Positions 1 through 9,677 of a stretch of 64,000 nucleotides of DNA are shown one piece after another; the first letter of the stretch is position 1; each line of letters starts with the position of its first letter. The notes beneath the pieces are model-generated. The model saw only the letters and a list, made by a program, of their open reading frames with translations. It was not told the DNA's origin and made no database searches. The DNA comes from Pseudomonadota bacterium. GTDB lineage: Bacteria; Pseudomonadota; Alphaproteobacteria; Rhodobacterales; Rhodobacteraceae. Location: NCBI GenBank assembly GCA_020161655.1, contig JAIUPC010000008.1, forward strand, positions 179,385 to 243,384, written 5' to 3'. The translations under genes were made by a program, and so were the position numbers.

Positions 1-552
1 GGGGAAGAGCGGATGATGCTCCATCGCGCTGCCTTCGCGCGGCAGGTCCACGGCCCCGGCATCGGCGACGAAGAAGACGCAATGCGGATTGCCCATGCCG
101 ACGGCGGCCGGATCGCCCGCGACGGGCAGGTGGAGAAGGTCCGCATCTTCGGCCAGCGGCACGCCCCGCCAGTCGAGGATCGGATCGCCCATGTTGACGC
201 TGATAAGCCCGTCGGCCCGGCGAACCGCGCCCAGAGTGCCGCGTTCGGTGACGAAGCTGACCGAGTCACTCGCCGACATGACGAGATCGGCGACACAGCG
301 CGAGGCATTGCCGCAGGCGCCCGCCCGGCTGCCATCCGAATTCCAGAAATCGAGCGCATAGTCCGCCCCCGCGACATCGCGGATTTCGGCCAGCTGGTCG
401 AAGCCCACGCCCCGGTGCCGGTCGCCCAGCGCTGCGGCCAGTGCCGGCGTGGTCACCGCTCCGCGCCCGCGTGAATCAATGATCACGAAGTCATTGCCGG
501 CGCCGTGCATCTTGATGAACGGCAGGCCGTCGGAGGGGCGCGCATCCTTCAT
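1..552 (-). CDS. dapF: Diaminopimelate epimerase, N-terminal 184 residues (partial at left edge)
   Basis: DapF converts LL- to meso-diaminopimelate for lysine and peptidoglycan synthesis in the cytoplasm. Read leftward from an ATG at 552, the protein begins MKDARPSDG and carries the family's N-terminal motif [13 protein letters not shown] (residues 14-26). It also has ACGNASRC, whose first cysteine (about Cys80) is one of the two catalytic cysteines; the second lies beyond the window. The stretch [13 protein letters not shown] is the usual substrate-binding loop. The frame stays open to base 1, so the gene is truncated only by the window. A tRNA-Lys gene is divergent to it. Confidence 0.93.
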   Translation of the reverse strand, partial: MKDARPSDGLPFIKMHGAGNDFVIIDSRGRGAVTTPALAAALGDRHRGVGFDQLAEIRDVAGADYALDFWNSDGSRAGACGNASRCVADLVMSASDSVSFVTERGTLGAVRRADGLISVNMGDPILDWRGVPLAEDADLLHLPVAGDPAAVGMGNPHCVFFVADAGAVDLPREGSAMEHHPLFP

Positions 553-608
553 GCCCCGCCATATACGCCCGGCCCTTTGATTTTGCCAGTCACCGCCCGC
601 TTTTGCTC

Positions 609-637
609 TTGACCACCCATGCCGGGGTTCATAAAGA
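609..637 (+). promoter_or_regulatory. Sigma-70-type promoter for tRNA-Lys
   Basis: A -35 box TTGACC (609-614) and a -10 box TAAAGA (632-637) are separated by exactly 17 bases. The tRNA begins 12 bases after the -10 box, so transcription would start just ahead of the mature 5' end. Confidence 0.65.
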
Positions 638-649
638 GCGCCCTGTGAT

Positions 650-725
650 GGGCCGGTAGCTCAGTTGGTAGAGCAACTGACTTTTAATCAGTAGGTCTCG
701 GGTTCGAGCCCCGACCGGCTCACCA
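650..725 (+). tRNA. tRNA-Lys (anticodon TTT), CCA encoded
   Basis: The cloverleaf folds completely. The acceptor stem GGGCCGG pairs with CCGGCTC (one G-T wobble). The D stem is GCTC/GAGC, the anticodon stem is ACTGA/TCAGT around loop CTTTTAA, and the T stem is TCGGG/CCCGA around TTCGAGC. The anticodon TTT reads lysine AAA/AAG. The discriminator is A722 and CCA is encoded at 723-725. A good promoter lies just upstream. Confidence 0.97.
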
Positions 726-753
726 CCATCACCCAGAAATGTGCAGGCGCGGT

Positions 754-1632
754 CTACTTCGACCGCCGGAAGAACCTTGCGCGGGCGTAGAGGTCTTCAA
801 GCCTTTTCATCCGCGCCTGCGTCTCGTCCCAGGTCAGGCCTTGGACGGCGGCCAGCAGCGTCTCCACCAACACTTGAAGCGCCACGGTCGAATCCCAGGC
901 CGAGGGCGCCTCGATATGTGCGGAAAGCCGGAAGCGGGCGTGTTCGGCGGCGGGGCTGACCCATTGGTCGGTCATCAGGATGACCTCCACGCCCTGCTCG
1001 GCGGCCATCTCCACCAGCGCCAGCACGCTGTTTTCATAGCGCCGGATGTCGAAGGCCAGAAGCACGTCGCCCGCCGTCATGTCGATAAGCGCGGGCGGCC
1101 AGGCGCCGGGCACGTCAGAAATCAGCGTCACGTCGCGGCGGATGACCTTCATGTGGGTGACGAAGTAGTCGGCCATTGCATGGGTGATGCGCCCGCCCAC
1201 GGCGAAGAGTTTTCGCGCCGGATCGGCCATCAGCCGGGTGATCGCGTCGAATTCGGCATGGTCGATCTGGCTGAGCGTGGCCTGAAGATTGCCGACGACC
1301 GTGTCGGCAAAACGGTTGAGAATATGCGCGTCGGGCGCGCCTTCGGCCCAGCGGTCATGCTTGGCGATGGGCGAGATCAGGCGTTCCTCGACCTCGCTCC
1401 GCACCACAGCCTGAAAGTCGGGATAGCCCTTGTAGCCAAGCTTCTGCGCCAGCCGCACCACTGTCGGCGTCGACACCTCGGCCGCTTTCGCAAGGGCAGT
1501 GATCGAGCCGAGCATCGCCACCGGATAGTGCCGTGTGATATGGTTGGCCAACTGGCGTTCGGTGCGGGTCAGGCCATCGAACGAGGCCCTGATATGCTGT
1601 TCGACCGTGGCAGCAGGCTTCGGCAAGCGCAT
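754..1632 (-). CDS. MurR/RpiR family transcriptional regulator
   Basis: This is a 292-residue regulator with the RpiR layout: an N-terminal helix-turn-helix (about residues 20-80, including ALAKAAEVSTPTVVRLAQKLG) and a C-terminal SIS sugar-phosphate-type domain (about 125-265, including KLFAVGGRITHAMADYF). RpiR proteins usually sense a metabolite through the SIS domain and control the adjacent catabolic genes. Here the neighbour is the divergent operon at 1768-9538, so it is probably its local regulator. The ATG at 1632 has GGAGG only one base upstream; an in-frame TTG two codons later (1626) has better spacing and may be the true start. The ligand cannot be predicted. Confidence 0.88.
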   Translation of the reverse strand: MRLPKPAATVEQHIRASFDGLTRTERQLANHITRHYPVAMLGSITALAKAAEVSTPTVVRLAQKLGYKGYPDFQAVVRSEVEERLISPIAKHDRWAEGAPDAHILNRFADTVVGNLQATLSQIDHAEFDAITRLMADPARKLFAVGGRITHAMADYFVTHMKVIRRDVTLISDVPGAWPPALIDMTAGDVLLAFDIRRYENSVLALVEMAAEQGVEVILMTDQWVSPAAEHARFRLSAHIEAPSAWDSTVALQVLVETLLAAVQGLTWDETQARMKRLEDLYARARFFRRSK

Positions 1633-1680
1633 TCCTCCGGCAAAGCGCCCGCCGAATGAACAGGGTGCGCCCGTAACTAA

Positions 1681-1700
1681 TGTAACAGAATTTCTGCGTT
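1681..1700. promoter_or_regulatory. Candidate RpiR operator between the regulator and the divergent operon
   Basis: The spacer contains CAGAA-T-TTCTG (1686-1696), a perfect inverted repeat with a one-base centre. ACAGAAT recurs at 1714-1720, partly inside a TTGACA sequence (1711-1716). The AT-rich character and position between divergent genes fit a regulator site; the assignment to RpiR is inferred. Confidence 0.4.
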
Positions 1701-1767
1701 TGAAACTATCTTGACAGAATGCCCCGATGCAAGAGAACCTGCGCGCGCAGAATTGGGGAAAACCTGC

Positions 1768-2547
1768 ATGTCAACCGGACACACTGGAAGCCGCTCTGCG
1801 GTGGTCCACATCGAGAACGGCGATGCGCCGGGACCGTTCCTCATTGTCTGCGAACATGCCTCGAACCACATCCCGCCCGCCTACGGCACGCTCGGGCTCG
1901 ACGGGGCGGCGCGCAAGGCCCATATCGCCTGGGACCCCGGCGCGCTGGGAGTCGCGCGGCGGCTGGCGCAAAATCTCGATGCCCCGCTGGTCCATGCAGG
2001 TGTTTCGCGGCTGGTCTATGACCTGAACCGCCCGCCAAGCTCCGCCGGCGCCATGACCCGGCAGAGCGAAAGCTATGTGATTCCGGGCAACCAGACCCTG
2101 ACCCCGGAAGCGCGCCAGAAGCGGACGAGCGAGATCTGCCTGCCTTTCCACGACGCGCTTCATGCCGAGATCGCGCGGCGGATGGCGATCGGCACGCCGC
2201 CCGTCCTCGTGACCATCCACAGCTTCACCCCGGTCTGGTTCGGCAAGCCGCGCGCGGTTGAATTCGGCATCATCCACGATGCCGACCCGACGCTCGCCAA
2301 GGCCGTCCTTGCCGAGGCGAAGGCGCGGACCGGGCTCGACTGCCGCCTGAACGAACCCTATTCGGCGGCGGACGAGGTGACCCATACCCTTCGCCTCCAC
2401 GCCACACCCTACGGGCTGAAAAGCGTGATGCTTGAGGTCAGGAACGACCTGATCGCCGATCCTGTCGCCGAAACCGCGATGGCCGACGGGCTGACGCCGG
2501 TGCTTTCAGCGGCGCTTCGCGCCTGCACGCAAGAGGTGGCGGCATGA
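1768..2547 (+). CDS. N-formylglutamate amidohydrolase family protein
   Basis: This 259-residue protein belongs to the HutG-like amidohydrolase family, zinc enzymes that cleave the amide of N-formylglutamate or related glutamyl compounds. Typical motifs are LIVCEHASNHIP (residues 25-36, with Glu29, His30 and His34 as likely metal and catalytic positions) and GVSRLVYDLNRPP. I chose the ATG at 1768 because GGGGA lies just upstream; the frame is open to a TTG at 1711, which lacks a ribosome-binding site. No histidine-utilisation genes are nearby. Next to a gamma-glutamyl ligase, the enzyme may instead release glutamate from a gamma-glutamyl product, which is inference. Confidence 0.82.
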   Translation: MSTGHTGSRSAVVHIENGDAPGPFLIVCEHASNHIPPAYGTLGLDGAARKAHIAWDPGALGVARRLAQNLDAPLVHAGVSRLVYDLNRPPSSAGAMTRQSESYVIPGNQTLTPEARQKRTSEICLPFHDALHAEIARRMAIGTPPVLVTIHSFTPVWFGKPRAVEFGIIHDADPTLAKAVLAEAKARTGLDCRLNEPYSAADEVTHTLRLHATPYGLKSVMLEVRNDLIADPVAETAMADGLTPVLSAALRACTQEVAA

Positions 2548-2663
2548 CGGGCCGGCCCAACCAGAAATCCCCAAACCGGCGCCGCGCCCTGCGCCGGGTG
2601 GAAATCCTGCACCACGTCGCGGCCTCGCCGCCATGCGGGCAGGAACGGGCGCAACCAAAATAA
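2544..2663 (+). CDS. Possible small ORF (39 aa) translationally coupled to the amidohydrolase
   Basis: An ATG overlaps the preceding stop codon (ATGA at 2544-2547) and opens 39 codons ending in TAA at 2661-2663. The product is very basic (MTGRPNQKSPNRRRALRRV...), with no recognisable domain. The stop-start overlap is what coupled genes look like, but the arginine-rich composition is also what random GC-rich sequence gives. If it is not a gene, the 153 bases between the amidohydrolase and the permease hold only the permease ribosome-binding site. Confidence 0.22.
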   Translation: MTGRPNQKSPNRRRALRRVEILHHVAASPPCGQERAQPK

Positions 2664-2700
2664 AGCCGCAGACAGATGCGGCGAAAACAGGAGGGACGAT

Positions 2701-4254
2701 GTGACCGACTACAGTGACAAGGACCACCATGAGGATGTGAAGATCCTGCATGGCATGGGCTACGCCCAGGAGCTTTCGCGCTCCATGTCGAAGTTCTCGA
2801 ACTTCGCGATTTCCTTCTCGATCATCTGTATCCTGTCGGGAGGGATCAACTCCTTCGCTCAGGCGATCAGCTCCGTCGGCGGCGCCGGCGCGGGGATCGG
2901 CTGGATCGTCGGCTGTATCATTTCGGGTATGTTCGCGCTCTCCATGGCGCAGATCGCATCGGCCTTCCCGACGGCGGGCGGGCTTTACCACTGGGGCTCG
3001 ATCCTCGGGAACCGGTTCTGGGGCTGGCTGACCGCCTGGCTCAACCTTCTCGGCCTCATCACCGTTCTTGGTGCCATCAACATCGGCACCGCGTATTTCT
3101 TTGCCGGGACCTTCGGGTCGATGTTCGGCTTCACCGGGACCGACTGGCAGATCGTGGGCTTCGTCGCGGTGATCACCATCATCCAGGCGATCTTCAACCA
3201 TATCGGCATCAAGGCCACGACCTTCCTGACCGACATCTCGGGATACATCATCTTCGCCACCACTGCCGTGCTGGTCCTGGCCTGCCTCTACTTCGCTCCG
3301 GCCATCGACATCTCCAGACTCTGGACCTTCACCAACTACTCCGGCGAGGCGGGCGGCAATGTCTTCCCGCAATCCGACAGCATCGGCTACCTCTTCCTGC
3401 TTTCGCTGCTGCTGCCGGTCTACACGATCACCGGCTATGACGCCTCGGCCCACACTTCCGAGGAAACCAAGAACGCCGCCCATTCGGTGCCGCGCGGTAT
3501 CGTTTCCGCAGTCTTCTGGTCGTCGATCGTCGGCTGGATCATGATCTCTGCGATCACGCTGGCCATCCCGGACATGAACGCGGCGGCGGCGCAGGGCTGG
3601 GGCATGTTCTTCGGCACGATGGATGCGATCATGCCGGCGGGCCTCAAGATGGCGCTCTACTTCTTCATCCTGATCGCCCAGCTTCTCTGCGGCCTCGCCA
3701 CCGTGACTTCGGCAAGCCGCATGCTCTTCGCTTTCTCGCGCGATGACGGTGTTCCGGTCTTCTCGAAGGCGCTCGCAGCGGTGTCGCCGAAGTACCGGAC
3801 CCCGGTGAACGCAATCTGGACGGCGACGGTGCTCTGCATCCTCTATGTCGTGCTTGCACTCTCGATCAAGGTGGCGGGAACCTCGATCTACGTGATCGTG
3901 GTGAACTCGACGCTGGTGTTCCTGTTCCTCTCGTTCACCATCCCGCTGGTTGCGGCTATGCTGAACTATGGCGGGCCGAAATGGCCGCAGCCCGGCCCCT
4001 GGGCCATGTCTGCGGGTCTTTACAAGCTCGTCACCGTCCTGTCGGTTGTCGGCATGGGGATCATCCTCTTCATCGCCGTCGCACCGCCGAACGAGCGGGT
4101 GCTCTACGTCGTCCTTGGCTTCATCGCGATTGCGCTGGTGCTCTGGGTGCTGGTGGAGAACCGCCGCTTCGAAGGCCCCCCGACGGGCGAGCGGATCGCT
4201 GCCCGCAAGTCCGCCATCGCGGCGGCAGAAGCGGCCGTGGGCGAACGGACCTAG
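2701..4254 (+). CDS. APC-family amino acid/amine permease
   Basis: This is a 517-residue inner-membrane transporter of the amino acid-polyamine-organocation superfamily, with about twelve hydrophobic segments. The N-terminal region SMSKFSNFAISFSIICILSG and the conserved GYDASAHTSEETKNA (about residues 247-261) match the branch that includes GABA, choline and amine permeases. It starts with GTG at 2701, seven bases after a strong AGGAGGG site. The gene opens the main block of the catabolic run and is followed after a hairpin by a glutamine-synthetase-like ligase, so it probably imports the amine substrate. The exact substrate cannot be read from sequence. Confidence 0.88.
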   Translation: MTDYSDKDHHEDVKILHGMGYAQELSRSMSKFSNFAISFSIICILSGGINSFAQAISSVGGAGAGIGWIVGCIISGMFALSMAQIASAFPTAGGLYHWGSILGNRFWGWLTAWLNLLGLITVLGAINIGTAYFFAGTFGSMFGFTGTDWQIVGFVAVITIIQAIFNHIGIKATTFLTDISGYIIFATTAVLVLACLYFAPAIDISRLWTFTNYSGEAGGNVFPQSDSIGYLFLLSLLLPVYTITGYDASAHTSEETKNAAHSVPRGIVSAVFWSSIVGWIMISAITLAIPDMNAAAAQGWGMFFGTMDAIMPAGLKMALYFFILIAQLLCGLATVTSASRMLFAFSRDDGVPVFSKALAAVSPKYRTPVNAIWTATVLCILYVVLALSIKVAGTSIYVIVVNSTLVFLFLSFTIPLVAAMLNYGGPKWPQPGPWAMSAGLYKLVTVLSVVGMGIILFIAVAPPNERVLYVVLGFIAIALVLWVLVENRRFEGPPTGERIAARKSAIAAAEAAVGERT

Positions 4255-4268
4255 TCAACGAAGAACAA

Positions 4269-4294
4269 CGGCGCGGCGGTCCTACGCCGCGCCG
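4269..4294 (+). other. Intercistronic hairpin between permease and ligase genes
   Basis: CGGCGCGGCG (4269-4278) pairs perfectly with CGCCGCGCCG (4285-4294) around a six-base loop. No T-run follows, so it is more likely an RNA stability or processing element than a terminator. Confidence 0.5.
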
Positions 4295-4320
4295 GACCAA
4301 CAAAAGGGAGAGAGGCTGAA

Positions 4321-5685
4321 ATGCCCGCAAATCTGACATTCGATGCCTTGAAGAAGGCCGTGGCCGCCGGTGAGATCGACACCGTCCTCGTCGCCATGGT
4401 CGACATGCAGGGCCGCCTCATGGGCAAGCGCTTCGTCGCGCAACACTTCGTCGAGAGCGCCTGGGAGGAAACGCATTGCTGCAACTACCTTCTGGCCGTC
4501 GATGTCGAGATGTTCACCGTCCCCGGCTACAAGTCGGCTGGCTGGGAAAAGGGCTATGGCGACTACACCATGAAGCCCGACCTTTCGACGCTGCGCCGCA
4601 TTCCGTGGCTTGAGGGCACCGCACTTTGCATGGCCGATCTTCTCGACCATCACACGCATGAAGAGGTCAGCGTTTCGCCTCGCGCCATCCTCAAGCGGCA
4701 GGTCGCCCGCGCCAAGGCGATGGGCTTTGACGCGATGATGGCGACCGAGCTGGAATTCTTCCTGTTCCAGGACAGCTTCGAAGCGATTCACGACAGCAAT
4801 TTCCAGACGATGCAGCCGCTTGGCCGGCACAATATCGACTACGCGATCTTCGGCACGACCAAGGAAGAATGCGTGATGCGCGCCGTTCGCAACGGCCTCT
4901 GGGGCGCCGGCATCCCGATCGAGAATTCGAAAGGTGAGGCCGAGGTCGGGCAGGAGGAGGTCAACGCCAAGTATTCCGACGCTCTCGACACCTGCGACAT
5001 GCATGCGATCATCAAGAACGGCGTGAAGGAGATTGCCCATCAACAGGGCCGCGCCGTGACCTTCATGGCCAAGTACGACCATCGCCGCGCCGGCTCATCG
5101 AGCCATGTCCACCAGTCGCTGTGGAAGAACGGCAAGCCTGCCTTCCGGGATGAGAATGACCCGCATGGCATGTCGGCGCTGATGAAGCACTACATCGCCG
5201 GGCAACTGGCCTATGCGCGCGAGATCACGCCTTTGCTCGCGCCCTACATCAACAGCTACAAGCGCTTCGTGGTCGGCATGTTCGCCCCGACGAAGGCGGT
5301 CTGGAGCCTTGATAACCGCACCGCCGGCTTCCGCGTCTGCGGCGAAAACTCGAAGGCGGTCCGTGTGGAATGCCGGATCGGGGGCGCCGACCTCAACCCC
5401 TACATGGCCTGCGCCGGGCTTCTGGCCGCCGGCCTTGCCGGGATCGAGCAGAAGCTGGAACTCGAACCTGCCATCGGCGGCGACATTTACAACGCCAAGC
5501 GCGTGCGCGAAATTCCCCATACGCTGGGCGAGGCGGCGGCATTGATGGCGAAGTCGAAGATGCTCCGCGCCGCTTTCGGCGATGATGTGGTTGACCATTA
5601 CGTCCATGCGGCGGAATGGGAGATTCAGGAACAAAACCGCGTGGTGACCGATTGGGAACTGAAGCGGGGATTTGAGCGGCTTTGA
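4321..5685 (+). CDS. Glutamine synthetase family protein (PuuA-like gamma-glutamyl-amine ligase)
   Basis: This 454-residue ATP-dependent ligase has the glutamine synthetase fold: an N-terminal beta-grasp domain and a catalytic domain with the metal-binding glutamates in ATELEFFLF and GEAEVGQEEVN. Also present are the nucleotide motif KYDHRRAGSSSHVHQS, the NRTAGFR loop and VECRIGGADLNPY. Length and divergence from GlnA place it with PuuA-type enzymes, which attach glutamate to an amine rather than to ammonia. The adenylylation-site tyrosine of GlnA is not recognisable. GGGAGAG precedes the ATG. Aldehyde and alcohol dehydrogenases follow, supporting a gamma-glutamylated catabolic route. Substrate candidates are ethanolamine, a polyamine or another amino alcohol. 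Confidence 0.88.
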   Translation: MPANLTFDALKKAVAAGEIDTVLVAMVDMQGRLMGKRFVAQHFVESAWEETHCCNYLLAVDVEMFTVPGYKSAGWEKGYGDYTMKPDLSTLRRIPWLEGTALCMADLLDHHTHEEVSVSPRAILKRQVARAKAMGFDAMMATELEFFLFQDSFEAIHDSNFQTMQPLGRHNIDYAIFGTTKEECVMRAVRNGLWGAGIPIENSKGEAEVGQEEVNAKYSDALDTCDMHAIIKNGVKEIAHQQGRAVTFMAKYDHRRAGSSSHVHQSLWKNGKPAFRDENDPHGMSALMKHYIAGQLAYAREITPLLAPYINSYKRFVVGMFAPTKAVWSLDNRTAGFRVCGENSKAVRVECRIGGADLNPYMACAGLLAAGLAGIEQKLELEPAIGGDIYNAKRVREIPHTLGEAAALMAKSKMLRAAFGDDVVDHYVHAAEWEIQEQNRVVTDWELKRGFERL

Positions 5686-5724
5686 AGCCGCCTGCGGGCG
5701 CGCGTTGCGCCAAGTGAGGACCAG

Positions 5725-7109
<1,385 letters not shown>

Positions 7110-7113
<4 letters not shown>

Positions 7114-8258
7114 ACGTGCCTACCGCCAACTGGTCCTACCCCACCGCCATCAAGTTCGGGCCGGGGCGCATCAAGGAACTGGCCGATCACTGCAAGGCCG
7201 TCGGCATCAAGAAGCCGCTTCTCGTCACCGACAAGGCGCTCGCCTCGCTGCCGATCACGGCGCAGGCGCTTGGCATCCTCGACGCCGCAGGCCTTGGCCG
7301 CGCGGTCTTTTCCGAGGTTGATCCGAACCCGAACGAGAAGAACATGGCCGACGGCCTCGCCGTCTACCGTGCGGGCGGGCACGACGGCGTCGTCTGCTTC
7401 GGCGGCGGCTCCGCGCTCGACCTTGGCAAGATGATCGCGCTGATGGTCGGGCAGACGGTCTCGGTCTGGGATCTTGAGGATATCGGCGACTGGTGGACCC
7501 GGGCCGATGCGTCAAAGATCGCGCCGATCATTGCGGTGCCGACGACGGCCGGGACGGGGTCCGAGGTCGGGCGCGCGGGCGTCCTCACCAATTCGGAGAC
7601 GCACAAAAAGAAGATCATCTTCCACCCGAAGCTCCTGCCCTCGGTCACCATCTGCGACCCGGAGCTGACGGTCGGCATGCCGCGCTTCATCACCGCCGGC
7701 ACCGGCATGGACGCGCTCGCCCATTGCCTTGAGGCCTATTGCAGCCCCTTCTACCACCCGATGTCGCAGGGCATCGCGCTGGAAGGCATGCGGCTGGTGT
7801 TCGAAAACCTGCCCAAGGTCTACGACAACCCCAACGATCTTGAGGCGCGGGCACATATGATGAGCGCCGCCGCCATGGGTGCCGTCGCCTTCCAGAAGGG
7901 CCTTGGCGCCATCCATTCGCTCAGCCACCCGGTCGGCGCGGTCTACGGCACCCATCACGGCACCACGAATGCCGTGGTGATGCCAATGGTGCTGGAGTTC
8001 AACCGCCCCGCCATCGAGGACCGGATCGAAAAGGCCGCGGCCTATCTTGGCTTTGACGGCGGCTTCCCTGGTTTCCACGATCAGGTCATGGAACTTCGGG
8101 CGAAACTTGGCATCCCCGAAAACCTCTCGGCCATGAGCGTGCAGTTCGCCGATCTCGACATGCTGACCGAGATGGCGCTGGAAGACCCGTCCTGCGGCGG
8201 CAACCCCATCGCGATGACGAAGGACAACACCCGCAAGCTTTACGACGCCTGCATGTGA
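7110..8258 (+). CDS. Iron-containing alcohol dehydrogenase
   Basis: This 382-residue group III alcohol dehydrogenase would interconvert a primary alcohol and an aldehyde with NAD(H). It shows the cofactor loop GGGSALDLGK, the PTTAGTGSE motif and the iron-ligand region GMDALAHCLEAY, and further histidines in HSLSHPVGAVYGTHHGTTN. The start at 7110 overlaps the aldehyde dehydrogenase stop; the frame is also open upstream inside that gene, but the alignment-like N-terminus (MNVPTANWSYPTAIKFGPGR) begins here. An alcohol dehydrogenase coupled to an aldehyde dehydrogenase argues that the ligase substrate has a hydroxyl group, as ethanolamine does. Confidence 0.92.
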
Positions 8259-8266
8259 GTGGTGGG

Positions 8267-8292
8267 AGGGGCGGCAGGACCGCCCCTTTCTT
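8267..8292 (+). terminator. Terminator or attenuator-like hairpin after the alcohol dehydrogenase
   Basis: AGGGGCGG (8267-8274) pairs with CCGCCCCT (8280-8287) around CAGGA and is followed by TTTCTT. The stem is short and the T-run is interrupted, so it may only reduce expression of the FAD oxidoreductase, whose ATG follows at 8306. Confidence 0.55.
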
Positions 8293-8305
8293 CCCTGGGG
8301 GGAAG

Positions 8306-9538
8306 ATGGAAACGGTCGAAATCGCGGTCATCGGCGCCGGTATCGTCGGTCTTGCCATCGCACATCGGCTGGCCTCGGCGGGGCGCGAGGTCCTGCTGAT
8401 CGACCGGGCAGAGCCGGGGTCCGGCGCGTCCTATGGCAATGCCGGGACCATCGCCGATTATGCCGTGCAGCCGGTCGGCACGCCGGATGTGCTGAGGAAC
8501 CTGCCGGGTCTTCTTCTGGACCGGAACTCGCCGCTGGCCATCCGCAAGGCGGCGCTGCCGACGCTCGCCCCATGGCTTTTGCGCTTCGCGCGTCAGTCGC
8601 TGCCGGGGGCGGCGAAGGCCAACGCGCAGGCTTTGGCAGCCCTTCTCGCCGATGCGGCGCCGCGCTGGCGGGCACTGGCGACGGATGCTGGCGCCGGGGA
8701 GCTGTTGCAGGACCGGGGCTGCCTTTACTGGTATCAGACCGATGCGGAGTACCGCGCCGCCGCAGCGGACATGGCCTTCCGCCGCAGCCTTGGCGTGGCG
8801 GTGGAACTACTCCCGGCTCGCGATCTCGCCGCCCTTGAACCGGGGCTTCCCGTGACGGGCGGCGGCGCGGCCTTCTTTCCGGGCGCCTTGTTCCTCAGCG
8901 ATCCCGGCAAGGTCGTGGCCCTGGTCTTTGACCGGACGCGGGAGCTTGGCGCGGGCTTTCTGAAGGGCGAGGTGACGGGGCTTCGGGTCGAAACCGATAG
9001 CGTCCAGCTCTCCGGCAACGGCCTTGCCGTCACCGCCCGCCACGCGATCATCGCCACCGGCGCGCATGGACGCGGGCTGGCGCGGAAGGCAGGGGACCGC
9101 GTACCGCTGGATACCGAACGCGGCTATCACCTCGAATGGGACATGGGCACGCCACGCCTCACCCGCCCGGTCTGCCCCACATCGCGCGGTTTCTACCTCT
9201 GCCCGATGGCGGGGCGGCTGCGCGCTGCCGGCACGGTGGAGCTTGGCGGGCTGACCGCGCCACCCTCGCCGCATCGCCTGCAGCGGCTGGAGGAAGGGGC
9301 GCGGTCAATCTTCCCCGACCTTCCCGCGCCAGCCCGGACTTGGATGGGCTTTCGCCCCTCGATCCCCGACTCGCGCCCGGTGATCGGCGCTTCGGCGGCG
9401 GGGGCTGCAGTGATCCACGCCTATGGCCATGGCCATATCGGCCTGACGCTCGCCCCGGTCACGGCGGAAATGGTCGAAGCCGTGGTCGATGGCCGCGCCC
9501 ATCCGCTTTTGCCCCTGACTGACCCGCGCCGCTTCTGA
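8306..9538 (+). CDS. FAD-dependent oxidoreductase (DAO family; DadA-like)
   Basis: This 410-residue flavoprotein of the D-amino acid oxidase/dehydrogenase family starts with the ADP-binding fold VEIAVIGAGIVGLAIAHRLA (residues 4-23). The DAO-type C-terminus includes TRPVCPTSRG and HAYGHGHIGLTLAP. Family members oxidise amines or amino acids to imines. I chose the ATG at 8306, preceded by GGGGGGAAG; an upstream in-frame start at 8255 would overlap the previous stop. As last gene of the amine run it could oxidise the amine or amino acid released by the pathway. Its substrate is not predictable. Confidence 0.85.
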   Translation: METVEIAVIGAGIVGLAIAHRLASAGREVLLIDRAEPGSGASYGNAGTIADYAVQPVGTPDVLRNLPGLLLDRNSPLAIRKAALPTLAPWLLRFARQSLPGAAKANAQALAALLADAAPRWRALATDAGAGELLQDRGCLYWYQTDAEYRAAAADMAFRRSLGVAVELLPARDLAALEPGLPVTGGGAAFFPGALFLSDPGKVVALVFDRTRELGAGFLKGEVTGLRVETDSVQLSGNGLAVTARHAIIATGAHGRGLARKAGDRVPLDTERGYHLEWDMGTPRLTRPVCPTSRGFYLCPMAGRLRAAGTVELGGLTAPPSPHRLQRLEEGARSIFPDLPAPARTWMGFRPSIPDSRPVIGASAAGAAVIHAYGHGHIGLTLAPVTAEMVEAVVDGRAHPLLPLTDPRRF

Positions 9539-9677
9539 TGCCGAAGCGTGGCGCTGCCTCCGATTGTACCGGCGCGCGGAACAAACCCGCCAAGCCATCG
9601 CCTGCGGCGCGCGCCCCGGTTGACAGTTCCCACCGCTTCACCCCATGTCGGGGCGGCAATTGCATGAGGGTCCATTC

